This document shows positions 57,592 to 64,000 of a stretch of 64,000 nt of DNA, in pieces. Origin of the DNA: Strigops habroptila. Taxonomy: Eukaryota; Chordata; Aves; Psittaciformes; Psittacidae. The notes under the pieces were generated by a model that had not been told where the DNA came from, ran no database searches, and saw nothing but the letters and a program-made list of their open reading frames with translations. Positions within the stretch are counted from its first letter, which is position 1; every line of letters begins with the position of its first letter. The translations under genes were made by a program, and so were the position numbers. The stretch spans positions 75,526,287-75,590,286 of the forward strand of contig NC_044282.2 in NCBI RefSeq assembly GCF_004027225.2. The letters are read 5' to 3'.

Positions 57592-60500
57592 TTGGGGAGC
57601 GCACCAGGGGTTAATGGGAATAGTGCCACCCCTCTGTAGGAGGGAGCATCCTTGGGCCTAAACTGATGAATCCCAAACCAGTGCTTTGAAATACAGCACA
57701 GAGGCCTGGGTGTGGAATCACAGCATGAAAACATCAGTCCCATATCCTTACGTGGGGCAAGACACCATGGAAATGGGGACTCCTGCTACCCAGGCTGGGG
57801 GTACTGCAGACCCTCTGCTGTCATGCAGCCCTTCAAGACCCATCCTTTGGGCAAATGGTGCATCTCCAAGGCCTAAGCAGGGTTTGGTGCAAAGCATTCA
57901 CCTGTATCCTATACTTATGAGCATCACCTACACCAGAAGAATAACCACACCAGTGGACCAATGAGGGTAACGCAGCATTCCAGAGAAGCTGGGAATGACA
58001 GCACCTACACACTCTCCTCCCAGCATTCCATCTCTTCTCACCCCTGTGTGGAGTCGGAGCCAGCCATGGAGGTGGCTACAGCTGCCTCACTGCTTCTGAA
58101 TGCACTGAGGACACGCACGGCTCACACAGAGGCAGTCACATATCTAAGTGCAGCAGGTAAGTGATTAAAGACATCCCTTTTTTTGAAGGATCCAACTCAG
58201 AAGTGCTTTGGGGAAGGCCAAATAAACAGTAGCCTCTGGCTGCCTGTGCTGTGCCTTCCGTAAGCCCCCCTCCACCAGCAGACAGCCCACTGCTCTGTGC
58301 AACAGCCACAGGGGTGCTCAGGGGAGCTTTTTCCCTCCCTGTGCTATTTGCCTTGTGCTGTTAGCAAGAACTAGCTTTAAAAGAAAACACATACTCTTGT
58401 TTTGTGCCAAAACCAAGAGTCCAGGATGAGTTTGTCCCACTTCTGGAATGTGAAAGCATCTGAGCAGCAGGTTAAAGCTCATAGCAGCAAGTTAGGACAG
58501 CTTTGTAACAGAAAAATCCAGTTTTGGGAAAGTGTCAGCTCTCATTCCCAAGATCCAACTCTGGGAAAGCACCAGCTCATTCCCAGGAACAGCACTGCCT
58601 GCTCACCCCTTCGAGGCTGATCCCATTAGGAAATGCTTCAGGAGGAACAGATACAGCCCTCACCTAAGCAAACTGAGCCTGAAGGCTCGGCACTGCCCAC
58701 CCTGGACCACAGCAAGGGGCTGCCATTCCCCCTGGGTGCAGCACAACAAGCACTCTCCAATCCAGACACTTCCAGTTCCTGCCCAGGAAATAACCCATTC
58801 CCAGCCCCAGAAAGACATGGTTTTCTTCACAGGCTTATCCATCCTGTGCTTATTTCTCACCAGGTGAAGCATCACTTAAATTCCACATCTAAGGCAGTGA
58901 ACAGCAAGACTTTGATTCAGAGGATTCACCATCCAGTGATGGCAAAGTTGCTGGGGTTTGCACAGTATCACTAGCTAATGATACTTTATATAAAGAACAT
59001 GCAATTCTGCCTCTTCCTCCTTTTTTACATGTACATACTCATATATAAGAGCACCTAGAAACAAGTGCTGGCTGGCTGGGGTCACGGGGTGAAGACCTCA
59101 CTGTCCAGCCAGCCCTTGGAGGTGCCCCCCATGCTCCCAGCACTGCTCACACCTCACACAGTGGTGCTGTGGCTCCACAGACAGGCTGGCCTGACAGATG
59201 TCACTCACCTGAGGGGACATGACACTCCAGCATCTGTTCTTCTGCTGCTCAGACCTCACCCAGGGGGTGGCTGTCACCCCACATCCCAACACAACAGGTT
59301 TCGAAGGCAGCTTCAACACCAGCTCAGAGCACTGGGTTTCTTCATGCTGTCCTCACCAGCTGGCCCAGGGGGCTGGACAGGAGGGACTCCCCCTTTGGCT
59401 TCCCTTTCAGGTAGCAACCCTCTTTTTCCCCCGATTCCTGGCCATACCCATGGCTCAGATAGGATGGTCCCCCCAAATGACCGCAGATTCCAAGCAGCTG
59501 GGATGCTCCAGGTCCAAAGGACAAGCATTTGGGTTGGAAAACAAATGATTTAAGCCTGAAGAGGGGGTTACAGTTGGGGTGCAGCATCCTCCCCTCCTGC
59601 ATGCTCCCAGGCTGACCACAAGCAGCAGCTCTGGCCAACCACAGCAACTAAAGTCTGCTCCATGGATAAAAAACACATGAGCATCAATGCGCAGCTCCCT
59701 CGAGGTACTGCAAGAACACACTGACATGCAACCCAACAATCAATTCTTCTAAAAGTTTTATACATCAAGCAAAAACCAATCTAAAACATGACTTTTCACA
59801 TCTCTGTTTTAATGTTTAACATTTATTGTTTTATACAAATAAGGTTTGAATAGTTTGAGGTAAGCAAGGTGCATATAATGGGTCCCAGTTCCAATCACAT
59901 ATTTGGGATTTAACTGCTAGAAATCATGCCAAATGTTATCGATAGAAAATGCTCAAGATGTGATGTAAAAATCTGAGAGCTCAGAGAAACTTGCCTTGAA
60001 TTGCTGCAGTCACTTAAGCAGAGTCCTTGATCCTGCACAGAGATGTGCTGTATTTCATGGGCTTTAGCACCATTTCAGGGAGAAAGTTCTCCACGAGATT
60101 AAAACCACAAGCAAAGCTGCTCAGAATAAACTGTGTAAAATCATATTTATCACCACCATAGCTTGGGGGTGGTGGAACAGGCTGAACTGTTTCAACTATT
60201 AAAGGAAAACACAGTTTTAAAAGGTGTATGTGTATTCTGATTTAAGTGCAAAGAACACCAAAAGTACACCAATCTAACTCCAAGTAACACACAGAATTCA
60301 AGCATCTTAACATATCAAACCTTATTCTGACTATGAGGAGTATTTAGGATGGGGGAGGTTTAGGGAACTTAAAGCACAGGATCCTTCTAGCATCTACAGT
60401 TGTATCTATCCTAGCAAACTAAACAGACTTCACGGGAAGTGTGCTTTCCATCACCAAAGTGCCAGGAGGGTCTCTGCCTCCTCCCCAGGTTATTGGAGCA

Positions 60501-61314
60501 TCATTCCAGTGCGAGCTCCAAAGTCATGGCAGGGGCTGCATCCCTCATCCCCCTGCCCTGTGCTCACCCACTGAGGCTGATGGAGATGAGTGGATTGCAA
60601 AGAGCGCATGGGAGAGCTTCTCCCTCCCTGTGACTTGGGATGTGTTGTACACATGGAATCACAGCATAACATCTTGCAGGAAGGAGGCATTTGCAGGAAG
60701 AGTTCATCGCCTCTTGTCCGAGGCTATAAAAAAGATAATCCCTGGAAGACTTTCCCAGTCATGGAGCTTCTCAGCTATTTTCTTATTCAGACATATTTTT
60801 CCCCCCTCTTCAAAGCCATCCCACAAAAGCGTGAAAGTCACAGGTTCTAAACAAGACAAACACACACCTAAGTTGTTACCCAAGATCAGACCAAGCAATT
60901 CAGCTTCAATATACTTTTGATAAAAATGGCCTTAAATCCCTCATATCTGCTATCCAAGGCTCAGCCCAGGCTTCACCCTCACCCGCACCATGGAGGAGGA
61001 CTTGCCCTGCTCCATGTTCAGCAACCCAAAGGGGTGCAGAGCTGTTTCCAAAGGAGCCCAGAGGCAGATAACTTTACAAAGGAGAGGGTGCAACAGCAAT
61101 GGTGCAGGACAGAAGAAGTGCCTGTGATGCACACAATGGGAGAAAACTGCTTTTTGACAGTGTCTCACTGCTGGGTTTGCTTATTCCTCTTCCTCCTCTT
61201 CATGCTTCTGCTTCCATAATCCCTCCAGTGGTTGAAGAAGTCTGGTCCATGGTGCAGCTTTCCTTCCACAACCTACGCACAAGCAGAAATATGCTTAGTT
61301 CAGTCAATATGGCA
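57592..61314. other. Gene-free DNA at the distal end of the NKX2-2 side
   Basis: No coding exon recognised. An AT-rich repeat-free stretch spans about 59740-60420. A TTTATT word near 59824 gives AATAAA on the minus strand but no gene is associated with it. Confidence 0.45.
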
Positions 61315-61446
61315 GTGGTTTGGGTGGAAGGGACCTTAAAGCTCATCCAGTTCCAACCCCCTGCCACGGGCAGGGACACCTTCCACTAGAGCAGGTTGCT
61401 CCAAGCCCCTGTGTCCAACCTGGTCTTGAACACTGCCAGGGATGGT
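61315..61446 (-). mobile_element. Short CR1 LINE fragment
   Basis: About 130 bp of the dominant subfamily in minus orientation, from GTTTGGGTGGAAGGGACCTT to GAACACTGCCAGGGATGG. The octamer tail is absent. Confidence 0.9.
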
Positions 61447-64000
61447 CTGTGTGCTTTCAAAAACAGCTGCAGCAAACCACCCTTGAGGTTTTTTCCCCAG
61501 GCATATTCACTAAAGCTCACAGCAGCCATAAGAGCTTGGTTAAAGGTATGTGGTAGCCCCCCAGACTGAACTGGGTGTGAATCACAGCCCCTGGAGTGAT
61601 CCTAGAAGACCCATTTATATACAAGTGGCTTCTAACCTGACCTTACTTCGCCTTAGAAGCAAGATGAGACATTGCCTTTGCTGAGGTGTAAGCAGAGCTC
61701 ATCATGCATCACATATATCCAAAGATTTTTGGAATTCTCACACTGCCTTCATCCCAGGTGGAGTGGGGCAGCAGCTACATGTCAAACCCATCACCTTCAT
61801 GCTCAGGTACCATGACAGATGAGGAAGAAAAGGGAATTAGTGGTGATTTCAGAGGTTGTCACAGAGCCCGGATGAAGGGAATAGCACACGAGTCCTATGG
61901 TGGGAATGGACACCCTGAGACCCATTAAAGGGGCTAAGGGGAGAACAGTGGCATACATTCACTGCCACCCCTGCAGATCCTTGGCTCCATGGATGGTGCC
62001 TTCACACATGCATCCATTGTGACCACCAACAACCTCAATGTATATATGCAGCACATGAATTTACACACACGTTTAAGAAAGGCACAGGAAGGGGTGCTGG
62101 CAGTGCTAGGCATCACATTAAATCATCCCTGCCATAGCAGCAGTTTGTCCAGCATGAAAATACATCAGGTTCATGCAATTCTTACCAAGGATTTCCAAAG
62201 ACAAAGGCTTTAAAGGTCAAAAGAAAAACCTCACTCATGGCTTATGGGATGCTTTTTTGAAGTAAGGGATAAATGCAGGACTTGCCTTTGATGGTCCCTT
62301 TCAGAGTTAGGTAACAGCTGGATGAAAATCCACTACAAAAGAGAATTCAATGTTATCATTAGCAGTGACTTGGGATAGCAGCTGTTTGCTGAGGTTTTCA
62401 GGATACTGCTTGATTTGTCCCTCTCAAGTGAGGCCACTTAAAACTCCGTATTACAGGGGAAACAAACAGCAGCTGAAACATCCGCAGCTTGTTTGTGGTT
62501 TGGCTCTCTTAAGGTAAGTGTTTCAGAATGAGGCAAAAATAAAACTCAACCCAGAGTCAACAAAGAACAAATGAAGCTGATTAAGATGAGGAGGGAAGGA
62601 GAAGCAAAGAAGGTATCATAGGAACACAGAACTAGGCTGGAAAAGACCTTTAACAAGCCCCACCTTTATGGTCACCCCATCTGTACCAACTGGCATCCCA
62701 CCACTCCCTGTGCTCGGTACTGCTCCATATACAGTAACTATGCACCCCCCTTTCAATATATCAATTAAAATACATGGATTACAAAATTAAAACAATGGGA
62801 AAATAATGATATTGAAAGACATTTTGCCTTTTGCAGCCCAGAACATCCAGGATTAATTTTTCTCCTCCTCCTCCATTCTTCTTGAACCAAGTGCTCCTGT
62901 GTTTGCAGCCTGTAAGCATCAACCACCTCATTATTAAACTGCAGCCCCAGTATTGTGTGGCCTAATTTGACAGAAACCTGGGCAAAATTTGGTCTCTCCA
63001 AACTCACTCTGGGACAGGTTAATAGCAAGTTAGTGACTGACACCTACTACAGACCATCACAGAATCATGGCATTGTCATCTTCAGTGTGAGCGTAAGTTT
63101 TCAGAAGGGATGTAAATAAAAGGATTATGGTAGTGGCACATCAGCTCTGGGAAAATGCTTCACCAAAAAGCATATGAACTTCAAGCCCCACCTGTACTGA
63201 TATGTATGGGTCTATCTCCTGCTGATTCCAAGCCCACCAAAGTCTGCAGATACCTCTATTAACTTCATTGAAGAACCTTTTTGACTTTGCAAGACTCAGA
63301 CTTTTGAAAATGTTTTTTCTGGACACCCCAGCATCTGTAAAGGAATAAATCAACTCAATGGCATCTTTTAAGCCATCTGGCCTAACATATCATCAGTTTA
63401 CCACTGTCATAAAACCTCTAAATGAATCTAGACTTTCCATTTAGCTAAAACTTTGTGGAAGTATTCATATAGGAACCTAAAAGTAATCACTGTTCAACTC
63501 TATCCCAGTTGCAGCTCAGATGTTAAGCTGAAGCAGTAAACAAGGTAAGACTGTTTTTTCCATAACAAGTCAATTTTGTTTGGCTTTAACTAAAGCCTTA
63601 GGGCTGCCCTCTCCTTTGCAGCCATGCTTTGTGTCTGGGTTAAGAACTTTAAAGTATGCTAGAGACAGGCTTTTGTTCTCCATCTACTTGCTTTTATGTC
63701 TCTGTTACTACCGAGGTCAGATCTTCAGCTAGTGGCAACCAGCATCTCTCCGTTAGAGCCTATTGGGTATAACACTTGCTTCAGCTGAGAGCAAACTGCA
63801 GTAAGCGTGTTCTCTTCTTCACAAATCACTGCAGGTTACAGCTCTGGAGAAGATCCTGGACAACTTTCTGTATACATCATGATGGCTTCCTGGAGTAAAT
63901 CTTGCTTTCTGCCCTTCCCATGTGCCACTGCTCATTGTGCTCCTTTAGGGGCCCAGGCAGATAAAAGCTTGATGTTTATTTTATTTGAAGAATGACTATT
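61447..64000. other. Gene-free DNA to the window end
   Basis: Unique sequence without a recognised coding exon. Apart from the CR1 tail at 62615 no repeat was identified with confidence. NKX2-4, the next gene in mammals, is not present in this window. Confidence 0.45.
62615..62660 (-). mobile_element. Short CR1 tail remnant, second subfamily
   Basis: ATCATAGGAACACAGAACTA followed by GGCTGGAAAAGACCTTTAAC is the terminal part of the same CR1 type seen at 32926. Confidence 0.65.

Noticed and set aside
63059-63072. TCACAGAATCATGG resembling a CR1 tail
   Set aside because: Only 14 bases match and the following sequence does not continue into the CR1 core.
52294-64000. NKX2-4 expected beyond NKX2-2 by mammalian gene order
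   Set aside because: No second homeodomain is encoded in any frame of the window; it must lie outside or be absent.
1-64000. CRISPR arrays, operons, prokaryotic mobile elements, tRNA or rRNA genes
   Set aside because: None seen; tandem repeats here are simple microsatellites or minisatellites without regular unique spacers, and the DNA is vertebrate.

Overview
This is vertebrate nuclear DNA, almost certainly from a bird. It holds two developmental transcription factor genes with introns. The gene-poor parts carry many 3' fragments of CR1 LINEs, several ending in the avian tail motif ATTCTATGATTCTA. Tracts near the genes are very GC-rich and CpG-rich. The order PAX1 - NKX2-2, transcribed away from each other, matches the conserved neighbourhood on human chromosome 20p11. 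No bacterial or viral gene content is visible. The species cannot be named from sequence alone.

Layout. 458-6238 (minus strand): complete PAX1 coding region in five exons. Exon 1 contributes only ATGG (6235-6238) and exon 5 only 92 coding bases (458-549), so neither shows up as an open frame. The protein is 358 residues: paired domain, octapeptide, PAX1/PAX9-type C-terminus, no homeodomain. 6239-9300: PAX1 promoter and upstream CpG-rich DNA with a 600-bp polypurine tract. 9300-15600: unique DNA without genes, with one candidate regulatory palindrome. 15600-40500: gene desert with most of the CR1 fragments, separated by AT-rich blocks dense in homeodomain, SOX and FOX motifs. 41000-50600: CR1-free approach to NKX2-2, with GC-rich islands, motif-dense blocks, a triple CRE cluster and a block carrying an exact GLI consensus site plus SOX/TCF sites. 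51186-52293 (plus strand): NKX2-2, two coding exons, 272 residues, with homeodomain and NK2-specific domain. 52294-57290: 3' UTR, GC-rich DNA, a third polypurine tract, a FOXA-like block and a minisatellite. 57290-64000: sparse DNA with a few CR1 fragments and no recognisable gene.

How the parts may work together. PAX1 (sclerotome, pharyngeal pouches) and NKX2-2 (ventral neural tube, pancreas) are both known Sonic hedgehog responders. They sit head to head about 45 kb apart, clearly closer than in mammals. The candidate regulatory blocks between them are inferred from motif content and absence of repeats only; conservation could not be tested here. No other protein-coding gene, tRNA, rRNA, miRNA, CRISPR array or prokaryotic mobile element was recognised.
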